Origin: Tangfeifania sp.
GTDB taxonomy: Bacteria > Bacteroidota > Bacteroidia > Bacteroidales > Prolixibacteraceae
Length of the DNA stretch: 5,696 bases
Direction: 5' to 3'
NCBI GenBank assembly: GCA_018400515.1
Contig: JAGYMR010000185.1
Span: 1-5,696, forward strand
The notes under the pieces are model-generated. The model ran no database searches, was not told where the DNA came from, and saw only the letters and a program-made list of their open reading frames with translations. Both the position numbers and the translations under genes were made by a program. Positions 1 to 5,696 of this stretch are shown here, in pieces (position 1 is the stretch's first letter; each line of letters opens with the position of its first letter).

Positions 1-2075
1 CCCAGTTGGTAAGATTTCTTTTTGTGCCTTCCTACCAGGGCATAATTGCGTTCGTCGAAAACGTAAAAATCATCATCCAGTTCCCGAATGGGAACCATCC
101 CTTCAATTTTATTTTCCAGTTCCACAAAAATCCCCCAATCGGTAACCCCGGAAATAACCCCCTGGGCAACTTCCCCCACATGGTCTTGCATAAACTCCAC
201 CTGTTTATATTTAATGGATGCACGTTCAGCCTTCACGGCCCTTTCTTCCATACCGGAGGAATGGCGGCACAACTCCTCGTATTTATCCTCACTGGCTGAA
301 CGACCGTTTTGGAGGTATTTTTGCAGCAGGCGGTGGACCATCATATCCGGATACCGGCGAATCGGCGAAGTGAAATGGGTATAAAAGTCGAAAGAAAGTC
401 CGTAATGTCCGATATTCCTTGTTGAATAGACGGCTTTTGCCATTGACCTGATAGCCAGCGTTTCCACTACATTTTGTTCTTTTCTCCCTTTCACGTGCTG
501 CAGTAAATGGTTCATCGATTTGGATATGGCCCGGGGGGTGGTCATCTGGATTCCGTACCCAAAACGGTGAATAAAAGAATTAAATGATTCCAGTTTATCC
601 AGGTCGGGCTTATCATGGATGCGGTAAACAAATGTTTTGGTTTTTTTCTGTTTGCCGGGATTCCCGATAAATTCAGCCACCCGCTTGTTGGCCAGCAGCA
701 TAAACTCCTCGATCAGCTGATTGGCCTCCATTGCCTGTTTAAAGTAGACCGAGACCGGTTTCCCTTTTTCGTCCAGATTAAATTTTATTTCCACGCGGTC
801 GAAAGCGATCGATCCTTTTTTAAACCGGTCCTCCCGTAATTTTTTGGCCAGCTCATTCAGTTTCAACATTTCCCCCGAAAGGGTTCCTTTTCCGGCATCG
901 ATAATATCCTGGGCTTCTTCATAGGAAAACCGGTGGTCGGAGTGGATCACGGTTTTCCCGAACCACTCTTTGAGCACCTTTGCTGCTTCGTTCAGTTCAA
1001 AGACGGCCGAGAAGCACAATTTATCCTCTCCGGGCCGCAATGAGCAGACCCCGTTGGAAAGCCGCTCCGGGAGCATGGGAACAACCCGGTCGACCAGGTA
1101 TACGGAAGTGCCCCGGTCGCGGGCTTCATCCTCAATAATGGTATTGGGGGTAACATAGTGGGTGACATCCGCAATGTGGATACCCACCTCCCAGTTCCCG
1201 TTGTCCAGTTTCCGGATGGAAAGGGCGTCGTCAAAATCCTGGGCATCTGCCGGATCGATGGTAAAAGTGGTGACTTTCCGGAAATCTTTCCGGTTTTTCA
1301 GGGCACTGCCCGGAATTTTCAGGGGAATTTTTTCAGCCGCTTTTTCCACATTTTCAGGAAATTTGTACGGCAGCTCATACTCTGCAAGAATGGCATGCAT
1401 TTCGGCATCATTATTCCCGGTATCCCCCAGCACATCCACAATCTTCCCGAACGGGCTGTTGGCTTTAGGGGGCCATTCAATGATCTCGGCAATAGCTTTC
1501 TGTCCGTCCTTTGCCCCATGCAGGTTTTCTTTGGAAATAAAAATGTCAAATCCCACTTTCCCGGAAGGCACCAGGAAAGCAAAATTGCGGGACATTTCAA
1601 CCGTCCCGACAAAATGGGTTTTGGCCCGCTCCATAATTTCGGTGACTTCTCCTTCCAGGTCATGTTTCTTCCGGCGGGCATACAAATGCACCCGCACTTT
1701 ATCTCCCTCCATGGCATGATTCAGGTTGCGGGAGGATACCAGGACGGGCCGGTCGACTTCATCGCTGATGATATATGCAAACCCCTGGGGCTGAAGCTCC
1801 ACAATCCCGCAAACCGTTCCTGATTTAGCCTTCAACCTGTACTTGCCGCGTGCGACCTGATCCAGATAATCATCGTCTCTCAGTTCTTTCAAAGCGACAT
1901 TTACCAGCTGGCGGGCACTGTCATCGCGAATGCCCATCAAGGAGGAAATCTGCTTATAATTTACCGTTTTCCCAGGATCTTCATAAAGGGTTGAAAGAAT
2001 GACATTTTTGAGCTTCTTTTTATTTAGAACAACCGACTTTTTTAACTTTTTCCCTTTCTTATTTTTTCTGGCCAT
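1..2075 (-). CDS. rnr: Ribonuclease R, 3'-5' exoribonuclease (3' end of gene cut by window edge)
   Basis: This enzyme degrades RNA processively from the 3' end, including structured RNA, in the cytoplasm. The frame is open from the ATG at 2075 to the window edge, giving 691 residues with no stop or frameshift. Domain order is that of RNase R: a Lys-rich N-terminus (11 Lys in the first 24 residues), a winged helix around residues 25-85, two cold-shock/OB domains around 86-145 and 155-230, the RNB catalytic domain around 262-590, and an S1 domain from about 633. The catalytic signature IDPADAQDFDDA places the metal-binding aspartates at D274, D280, D282 and D283. HFTSPIRRYPD lies at 567-577. 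The winged helix and full domain set argue against RNase II. Roughly the last 20-30 residues of S1 should lie outside the window. No clear Shine-Dalgarno precedes the start. The gene is divergent from the lipoprotein gene. The family assignment is very secure; the start is well supported by the typical basic N-terminus. Confidence 0.96.
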   Translation of the reverse strand, partial: MARKNKKGKKLKKSVVLNKKKLKNVILSTLYEDPGKTVNYKQISSLMGIRDDSARQLVNVALKELRDDDYLDQVARGKYRLKAKSGTVCGIVELQPQGFAYIISDEVDRPVLVSSRNLNHAMEGDKVRVHLYARRKKHDLEGEVTEIMERAKTHFVGTVEMSRNFAFLVPSGKVGFDIFISKENLHGAKDGQKAIAEIIEWPPKANSPFGKIVDVLGDTGNNDAEMHAILAEYELPYKFPENVEKAAEKIPLKIPGSALKNRKDFRKVTTFTIDPADAQDFDDALSIRKLDNGNWEVGIHIADVTHYVTPNTIIEDEARDRGTSVYLVDRVVPMLPERLSNGVCSLRPGEDKLCFSAVFELNEAAKVLKEWFGKTVIHSDHRFSYEEAQDIIDAGKGTLSGEMLKLNELAKKLREDRFKKGSIAFDRVEIKFNLDEKGKPVSVYFKQAMEANQLIEEFMLLANKRVAEFIGNPGKQKKTKTFVYRIHDKPDLDKLESFNSFIHRFGYGIQMTTPRAISKSMNHLLQHVKGRKEQNVVETLAIRSMAKAVYSTRNIGHYGLSFDFYTHFTSPIRRYPDMMVHRLLQKYLQNGRSASEDKYEELCRHSSGMEERAVKAERASIKYKQVEFMQDHVGEVAQGVISGVTDWGIFVELENKIEGMVPIRELDDDFYVFDERNYALVGRHKKKSYQL

Positions 2076-2209
2076 TGGTATTGATTTTAAACACGGCAAG
2101 TTATTTAAATTCCCGGAATGATCTGAATCTTTTGCCTTAATCCTTTCAATTTTTTTCAAAACATTCAAGTTTATTTTTTCCCATCCCCCTTCATATTTAC
2201 AGGAATTTG

Positions 2210-2217
2210 TATGTTTG
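2210..2217 (+). promoter_or_regulatory. Candidate Bacteroidota-type -7 box for the lipoprotein gene
   Basis: TATGTTTG matches the TAnnTTTG -7 consensus used by the primary sigma factor of Bacteroidota at all fixed positions. No TTTG or TTG is found about 20 nt upstream, where the sequence is C-rich (around 2181-2190), so the -33 element is missing or very weak. If used, transcription would start near 2224. That would leave a leader of about 130 nt that contains both downstream inverted repeats. Chance matches are common in AT-rich DNA, so this is tentative. Confidence 0.3.
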
Positions 2218-2234
2218 TAGTTCATTTTTTATGG

Positions 2235-2253
2235 ATCCGTTTTTGGGCCGGAT
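2235..2253 (+). repeat. Small inverted repeat ATCCG-N9-CGGAT
   Basis: ATCCG at 2235-2239 is mirrored by CGGAT at 2249-2253 across a 9-nt spacer, and can be extended outward by two G-T wobble pairs in RNA. The same two half-sites recur 41 nt downstream. It lies in the leader of the lipoprotein gene if the 2210 box is the promoter. It could be a weak hairpin or a regulator half-site pair. No U-tract follows, so it is not an intrinsic terminator. Confidence 0.35.
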
Positions 2254-2275
2254 TTAATCTGAGAAACAGAGAAAT

Positions 2276-2310
2276 ATCCGACTGCCGGCGGATGCTTTAT
2301 GCACCGGCAG
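2276..2310 (+). repeat. Compound inverted repeat upstream of the lipoprotein gene
   Basis: CTGCCGG (2282-2288) pairs perfectly with CCGGCAG (2304-2310). Inside it, TGC (2293-2295) pairs with GCA (2301-2303) around a TTTAT loop, leaving a 4-nt bulge at 2289-2292. A competing pairing exists: ATCCG (2276-2280) with CGGAT (2289-2293). The two folds cannot coexist, because the competing stem's loop contains the left arm of the larger one. A further CGGAT lies at 2318-2322. The element ends 44 nt before the start codon. No T-run follows, so a leader hairpin or a protein-binding site is more likely than a terminator. Confidence 0.45.
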
Positions 2311-2354
2311 GGGGTAACGGATGTGAAAAATTTTAATTTCTTTCATTGGATAAG

Positions 2355-4334
2355 ATGCTAAAAACACCACTTGGTCATATAAACTTCAGGAATTTCCTGC
2401 CATACGCCATCATTACCGGTTTTATATGGATTGTCATAATTTCCTCGTGTGCGAACCAGGGGATGCCTACCGGCGGTCCCAAAGATTCCATTCCGCCTGT
2501 CCTGACAGAGACAAAGCCCGAATACAGGGCCACCAATTTTGAAGGCGAGGAGGTCCGGTTAACTTTTAACGAATTTATTAACTATGATGCGGTATCGGAG
2601 AAGTTGGTTGTTTCGCCACCACTGGAAAAACGCCCCTCCATCCTCTCGCAGTCGAAGACCCTCATCATTCGCTTCAACGAAGCGTTGCAGGACAGCACTA
2701 CCTATTCACTGGATTTTAAGAATTCTGTGGTTGACAACAACGAACAAAATCCCTACAGAGGGTTGCGTTTTGCCTTTAGCACCGGAGAGGTGTATGATTC
2801 GCTCCGGGTGGCCGGAAAAGTGATCAATGGATTTAATCTGGAGCCTGTAGAGAACAGCCTGGTAGTACTGCACAAAAACCTGCACGACTCCGCAGTTTAT
2901 ACCCTTACACCCGACTACATCGCCCGGACAAACGAAAAGGGACGTTTTCTGATATCGAATATTGCAGCCGGAAAATACCATCTTTTTGCCATCGAAGACC
3001 AGAACAGGGATTTGCAATACAATGAAGGAGCGGAAAAGATTGCATTTGCCGATACCCTTGTCGTACCCCGTGCAGCATATCAGGCGGAAAAGGACACCCT
3101 TGTCAAAGGGGTTGATTCATTGTTGATTGCAGGGCACACCCACTTTTATCCAGGACCCTTTTACCTGCGGCAGTTTACCGAAGACATTTTTGACCAATAC
3201 ATTAAAACCGGGGAAAGGGAATCGCGGTATAAATGCACCTTTGTTTTTAATGAAAGTGTACAGGACACATTCAGAATTGATCCCCTCGGAAAAGCACCCG
3301 AAGAGTGGTATATTCTTGAACCCAACGAAAAATACGATTCGCTCACAATGTGGATTGCAGACACTACCATCGCCAACCTCGATACCCTTCCTGTGGAATT
3401 ATCCTATTACCAGCTCGACTCGCTGTCCCGGTTGTTCGTAAAGAAGGACACCATTGAACTGACCTATTCAGATGCCGGAACAGAGCAACCCCGGCGCCGG
3501 AGGCGAGGCAGGGAAGAGGAAAAAGAGGATGCCCCGGAGCCGGTTCCCCAGTTTAACTGGACGACAAACTTTGGCTCTTCAGCTTTCGATCTAAACAAGG
3601 ATATTCTGCTTACCGCCCCCCAGCCGGTGAAATTTTTTGATGATTCCAAAATATTGCTGTATCATGCGGAGGATACCCTGAAAACGCCGCTCGATTTCAA
3701 ATTTTCAAAAGACACGGCGGCCTGGAGAACTTACCGGATCGCCTACCCATGGGAACCGGATGCAAGGTACACCCTTGAAATTGATTCCGCGGCCTGTACC
3801 AATGTTTATGGAATAACAAGCCATTCCCTGGAAAAAACATTTAATACACAGGAGTCGGATTACTACGGAACCATCACCTTAAATTTCAATCAGGTAAGCG
3901 GCCGGGTGCTGGTTCAGCTGGTTGAGAATTCAGAAAAAGAAGCCGTATTAAGGCAAAAAGCAATCGAAAAGGACCAAACGGTCCAATTCGAATACCTGGA
4001 TCCGGAAAAATACAAGATAAAGATCATCCACGACCGGAATAAAAACGGGAAATGGGATCCCGGCAGTTACCAGGATAAATTCCAGCCCGAGCGGGTGGCC
4101 TATATGAATGAAGTAATTAAGGTACGGTCGAACTGGGATAATAACTACGACTGGAATTTGATTCCTGATCCCACCTTTACCAAAGAGATCCGTGACAAGG
4201 AACTGGAAGAAAAAAGGCGGAGAGAAGCCGAAGAAAAAGCCCGGGAAGAGCGGGAAGAAAGCCAACAGCCTCAAAACCTGCTGGGACCCGGTGGCGGTTT
4301 GAATCCCGGCGGAATGCAGCCCATGCGGAGATGA
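2355..4334 (+). CDS. Ig-like (Big_5-type) domain lipoprotein, function unknown
   Basis: This is an envelope lipoprotein of a type widespread in Bacteroidota; no biochemical role is known to me. The 659-residue product starts with a signal peptide: a hydrophobic stretch at residues 14-31, then the lipobox SSC with acylated Cys32, followed by ANQGMPTGGPKD. The mature N-terminus has no acidic export signal right after the Cys, so a periplasm-facing location is more likely than the surface (inference). Residues 45-145 resemble an SbsA/Big_5 Ig-like domain (VRLTFNEFI, TYSLDF, FAFSTGE). Residues 150-235 resemble a carboxypeptidase-regulatory-like beta domain ending in a DQNRD loop. Around 380-395 is a low-complexity Arg-then-Glu run. 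Near 560-568 is DRNKNGKWD, resembling a Ca-binding loop. The C-terminus (609-659) is a charged, probably helical segment and then a Gly/Pro/Met-rich tail. ATG 2355 is preferred over the in-frame TTG at 2346 because TTG starts are rarer and the signal peptide is complete without it. Confidence 0.85.
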   Translation: MLKTPLGHINFRNFLPYAIITGFIWIVIISSCANQGMPTGGPKDSIPPVLTETKPEYRATNFEGEEVRLTFNEFINYDAVSEKLVVSPPLEKRPSILSQSKTLIIRFNEALQDSTTYSLDFKNSVVDNNEQNPYRGLRFAFSTGEVYDSLRVAGKVINGFNLEPVENSLVVLHKNLHDSAVYTLTPDYIARTNEKGRFLISNIAAGKYHLFAIEDQNRDLQYNEGAEKIAFADTLVVPRAAYQAEKDTLVKGVDSLLIAGHTHFYPGPFYLRQFTEDIFDQYIKTGERESRYKCTFVFNESVQDTFRIDPLGKAPEEWYILEPNEKYDSLTMWIADTTIANLDTLPVELSYYQLDSLSRLFVKKDTIELTYSDAGTEQPRRRRRGREEEKEDAPEPVPQFNWTTNFGSSAFDLNKDILLTAPQPVKFFDDSKILLYHAEDTLKTPLDFKFSKDTAAWRTYRIAYPWEPDARYTLEIDSAACTNVYGITSHSLEKTFNTQESDYYGTITLNFNQVSGRVLVQLVENSEKEAVLRQKAIEKDQTVQFEYLDPEKYKIKIIHDRNKNGKWDPGSYQDKFQPERVAYMNEVIKVRSNWDNNYDWNLIPDPTFTKEIRDKELEEKRRREAEEKAREEREESQQPQNLLGPGGGLNPGGMQPMRR

Positions 4335-4474
4335 TCCCTTTTTTGATGAAGCGGGGAATATTGCTGAATATGAACAGCCTGTTCCACAAAAAGATTTTCC
4401 GATATTTTTTACGGGAATTTGATTTCTGTGAAAATTTATGGTATTTTTAATACGACTTTTTAATTCACCAGACT
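4335..4474. other. Intergenic gap between lipoprotein and receiver genes
   Basis: This 140-nt AT-rich gap lies between two same-strand genes. It holds a short imperfect dyad, GAACA at 4372-4376 with TGTTC at 4380-4384, without a following T-run, and an A-run/T-run pair around 4386-4410. Neither is a convincing intrinsic terminator. The better supported element is a promoter at 4418-4449, annotated separately. The gap length and that promoter suggest the receiver gene is transcribed on its own rather than only by read-through. Confidence 0.5.
4418..4449 (+). promoter_or_regulatory. Candidate Bacteroidota -33/-7 promoter of the receiver gene
   Basis: TTTG at 4418-4421 is followed after 20 nt by TATTTTTA at 4442-4449. 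That matches TAnnTTTG at every fixed position except the last. Both the spacing and the elements fit the primary sigma factor consensus of Bacteroidota. Transcription would begin near 4455, giving a leader of about 20 nt before the ATG at 4475. The region is AT-rich, so a chance match cannot be excluded. Confidence 0.45.
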
Positions 4475-4972
4475 ATGAAAAAAACAAAACAACCGCTCAT
4501 CTTCATCGTCCAGGATAGCATCGTTTACAAGGATTTAATCGTTGGTTATCTACAATCAAAAAAATTTAAAAACTTAAAAACATTCAAAACCGGGGAAGAG
4601 TGCCTCAAGGCTATCCATTTAAAACCCGACATCATTGTCTTGGATTACTCCTTTGAAGGCATTACCGGTCTGGAGCTCATGCGCAAGATCCAGGAGGATC
4701 ATCCTGAAACGGATTTCATATTTCTGAGTGGCCAGAATGACGTTGAAGTTGCTGTGAATATCATGAAGCGGGGGGCCACCGATTATATTGTGAAGAATGA
4801 CAAAGCCCCTCAGAACCTGCTTCGGTCCATTGAATTCATCATTTCGGAGGAGCGGAGCAAAAAGGTCAAGAAAGGGTTTCAAATTGGCGTCATTGGTTTT
4901 TTCATCATGATGTTCCTGCTCATCATGGTCATCATCTTGTTAACGATTTTCCTCGAAGACTTTTCGCTTTAA
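4475..4972 (+). CDS. Response-regulator receiver protein with C-terminal membrane anchor
   Basis: This is a two-component receiver domain joined to one transmembrane helix instead of an output domain. Residues 6-127 follow the CheY fold: beta1 IFIVQDS with the acidic pocket reduced to Q13-D14, phospho-acceptor D57 in IIVLDYS, switch residue S85 in FLSGQND, Y104 and conserved Lys K107 in DYIVKND. D14 aligns with the directly metal-binding Asp of CheY and Q13 replaces the other, so phosphorylation remains plausible. A basic linker (residues 127-133, RSKKVKK) leads to a hydrophobic helix at about 136-160, then a short acidic tail EDFSL. By the positive-inside rule the receiver would be cytoplasmic and the extreme C-terminus periplasmic. 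No histidine kinase is seen in the window, so the partner is unknown. No Shine-Dalgarno is visible. The start is supported by the promoter spacing and by beta1 beginning a few residues later. It may act as a phosphate sink or a membrane-localised interaction switch (inference). Confidence 0.88.
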   Translation: MKKTKQPLIFIVQDSIVYKDLIVGYLQSKKFKNLKTFKTGEECLKAIHLKPDIIVLDYSFEGITGLELMRKIQEDHPETDFIFLSGQNDVEVAVNIMKRGATDYIVKNDKAPQNLLRSIEFIISEERSKKVKKGFQIGVIGFFIMMFLLIMVIILLTIFLEDFSL

Positions 4973-5499
4973 ATAATAAGATCCTGATTTTTCAGGATAT
5001 ACCGCCATTTTTTGCTTACCCATGGTTCTCCTGCATAATGGACACCCACGCGGGGAGCGGTAGAATATTTTATAGCATTCCCGGAATCTTCCACCCACAA
5101 ACGCTCCGACCTGATCAGATCTTCGCCGTAAAAAGAGCGGTCAAGGGCAAGCGCCTTTCCCACCCTTCCGGGCCCCGGAATTCCTTCTAAACCGCGGATC
5201 AACACGGCAGAAGCATCCTCTTTGTCGCCGGCAACAAAATTGAGCAACCAGTGGATGCCATAAACCAGGTACACATAAACCACACCTCCCTCCCGGAACA
5301 TCACCTCGGTCCGCGCAGTTTTTCCCTTATTGGCATGGCAGGCCTTGTCCGCTCCCCCCCGGTAAGCTTCCACTTCCGTTATCAAATATTTTTCCAGCCG
5401 GTGCTCATCAAACCGGCGAACCAGCATCTTACCCAACAGGTCCGGCGCCACTTCCAGCACATCCCGCCGAAAAAATCCAGTTGTTAATTTATTGTTCAT
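4969..5499 (-). CDS. mpg: 3-methyladenine DNA glycosylase, AAG/MPG family
   Basis: This enzyme removes alkylated purines such as 3-methyladenine, and in characterised relatives also hypoxanthine, to start base-excision repair in the cytoplasm. The 176-residue product carries the family's active-site motifs. ITEVEAYRG gives E44, matching the catalytic Glu125 of human AAG, and Y46. KACHA gives H55. YVYLVYG gives Y77 and Y80, matching the base-stacking Tyr159 and the intercalating Tyr162. N87 and R102 match Asn169 and Arg182. GPGRVGKAL (109-117) and APRVGVHYA near the C-terminus are also typical. Length is at the short end for bacterial members but all motifs are present. The stop overlaps the convergent receiver gene's stop by 4 nt. 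Upstream, a YfhO-like gene on the same strand ends 34 nt before this start, so co-transcription is likely. The stretch before the ATG at 5499 contains GGATAACGG, at best a weak ribosome-binding site. Confidence 0.95.
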   Translation of the reverse strand: MNNKLTTGFFRRDVLEVAPDLLGKMLVRRFDEHRLEKYLITEVEAYRGGADKACHANKGKTARTEVMFREGGVVYVYLVYGIHWLLNFVAGDKEDASAVLIRGLEGIPGPGRVGKALALDRSFYGEDLIRSERLWVEDSGNAIKYSTAPRVGVHYAGEPWVSKKWRYILKNQDLII

Positions 5500-5533
5500 C
5501 CGTTATCCGGTTTAAAAATTTGATTTTCCCCTT

Positions 5534-5696
5534 TCAGATTTCGGACTTTTTCCGTTTCCTGAGTTGGGAATATCCATAAGCAGCCAGTGCAAGGATCAAC
5601 AGGACCGAACTGGCCAGTGAAATCTCATTACCCACATAATAGGATTTGGGTTCAAATTTAAACTCAATGGTATGCTCACCTGCCGGGATAACCATT
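5534..5696 (-). CDS. YfhO-family membrane protein, C-terminal fragment (gene cut by window edge)
   Basis: Only the last 53 residues are visible, ending at a TGA (5534-5536). They read VIPAGEHTIEFKFEPKSYYV, then a hydrophobic helix (about residues 27-41 of the fragment) and a basic tail with RKRKKSEI. The PAG(E/K)HxIEFKFEPKSYY segment followed by a final transmembrane helix is the usual C-terminal end of large YfhO-type (PF09586-like) multi-pass membrane proteins in Bacteroidota. These are thought to relate to envelope glycan or glycosyl-transfer functions, though the Bacteroidota members are poorly characterised. The basic tail after the last helix suggests a cytoplasmic C-terminus. The ATG at 5695 is most likely an internal methionine, because family members are several hundred residues longer. 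The gene probably forms a transcription unit with the glycosylase gene 34 nt downstream. Confidence 0.8.
   Translation of the reverse strand, partial: MVIPAGEHTIEFKFEPKSYYVGNEISLASSVLLILALAAYGYSQLRKRKKSEI

Larger units (their letters stand above)
2076..2354. other. Divergent intergenic region between rnr and the lipoprotein gene
   Basis: This non-coding stretch of about 280 nt separates two divergently oriented genes, so it must hold promoters for both. The half near rnr (2076-2220) is strongly T-rich on the plus strand. The half near the lipoprotein gene (2221-2340) is more GC-rich and contains two small inverted repeats, annotated separately. A -7-like box is seen on the plus strand. On the minus strand I found no convincing TAnnTTTG box for rnr, only scattered TTTG/TTG triplets. 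No tRNA or known riboswitch was recognised, and no reading frame here resembles a protein. Confidence 0.7.

Noticed and set aside
1158..1823. A 221-codon plus-strand open frame antisense to rnr
   Set aside because: It lies entirely inside the RNase R coding sequence on the opposite strand. Its translation is rich in Phe, His and Pro with no recognisable motif, as expected of a shadow frame.
2321..2326. ATG immediately followed by TGA behind a GGGGG run: a possible start-stop mini-ORF upstream of the lipoprotein gene
   Set aside because: Such a six-base event is expected by chance, Bacteroidota rarely rely on Shine-Dalgarno sequences, and nothing else supports regulated initiation here.
2346..2354. 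TTG at 2346 as the start of the lipoprotein gene
   Set aside because: It adds only three residues, TTG starts are less common, and the ATG at 2355 gives a complete lipoprotein signal peptide.
4372..4410. Short GAACA/TGTTC dyad and A-run/T-run pair as a terminator of the lipoprotein gene
   Set aside because: The dyad has only 5 bp and no following T-run, and the A/T pairing is interrupted by a mismatch. Such pairings are common in AT-rich DNA.
5251..5487. A 78-codon plus-strand open frame antisense to the glycosylase gene
   Set aside because: It is fully contained in the well-supported mpg coding sequence, and its translation shows no domain or signal.
5693..5695. ATG at 5695 as the start of a 53-residue single-helix membrane protein
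   Set aside because: The sequence matches the C-terminal end of the much longer YfhO-type proteins, so this Met is most likely internal and the gene continues beyond the right edge.

Overview
This window looks like a chromosomal segment from a member of the Bacteroidota. The evidence is a lipoprotein of a type common in that phylum (signal peptide ending in SSC, followed by a PTGGPKD motif, a bacterial Ig-like fold and DxNxNGxxD loops), a YfhO-type membrane protein tail, start codons without good Shine-Dalgarno sequences, and a -33/-7 promoter match (TTTG, 20 nt, TAnnTTT). This is inferred from style; no marker gene for genus-level placement is present.

Layout. Positions 1-2075 (minus strand) hold nearly all of an RNase R gene (rnr), which runs off the left edge inside its S1 domain. 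A T-rich divergent intergenic region follows (2076-2354). It carries a -7-like box and two tandem small inverted repeats. Positions 2355-4334 (plus) encode a 659-residue lipoprotein with Ig-like and carboxypeptidase-regulatory-like beta domains and a charged C-terminal tail. After a 140-nt gap with its own candidate promoter comes a short response-regulator gene (4475-4972, plus). Its receiver domain is followed by a single C-terminal transmembrane helix instead of a DNA-binding domain. It converges on, and shares its stop-codon bases with, a minus-strand 3-methyladenine DNA glycosylase gene (4969-5499). Upstream of that, on the same strand and 34 nt away, is the 3' end of a YfhO-family membrane-protein gene (5534-5696), cut by the right edge.

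How the genes relate. The genes do not form an evident single pathway: RNA turnover (RNase R), an envelope lipoprotein of unknown role, a membrane-tethered receiver, base-excision repair, and a YfhO-type membrane protein. The only likely co-transcribed pair is YfhO-like then glycosylase. No mobile element, CRISPR array, tRNA or rRNA gene was seen. The item most worth a second look is the membrane-anchored stand-alone receiver. The rest is mostly ordinary core-genome content.
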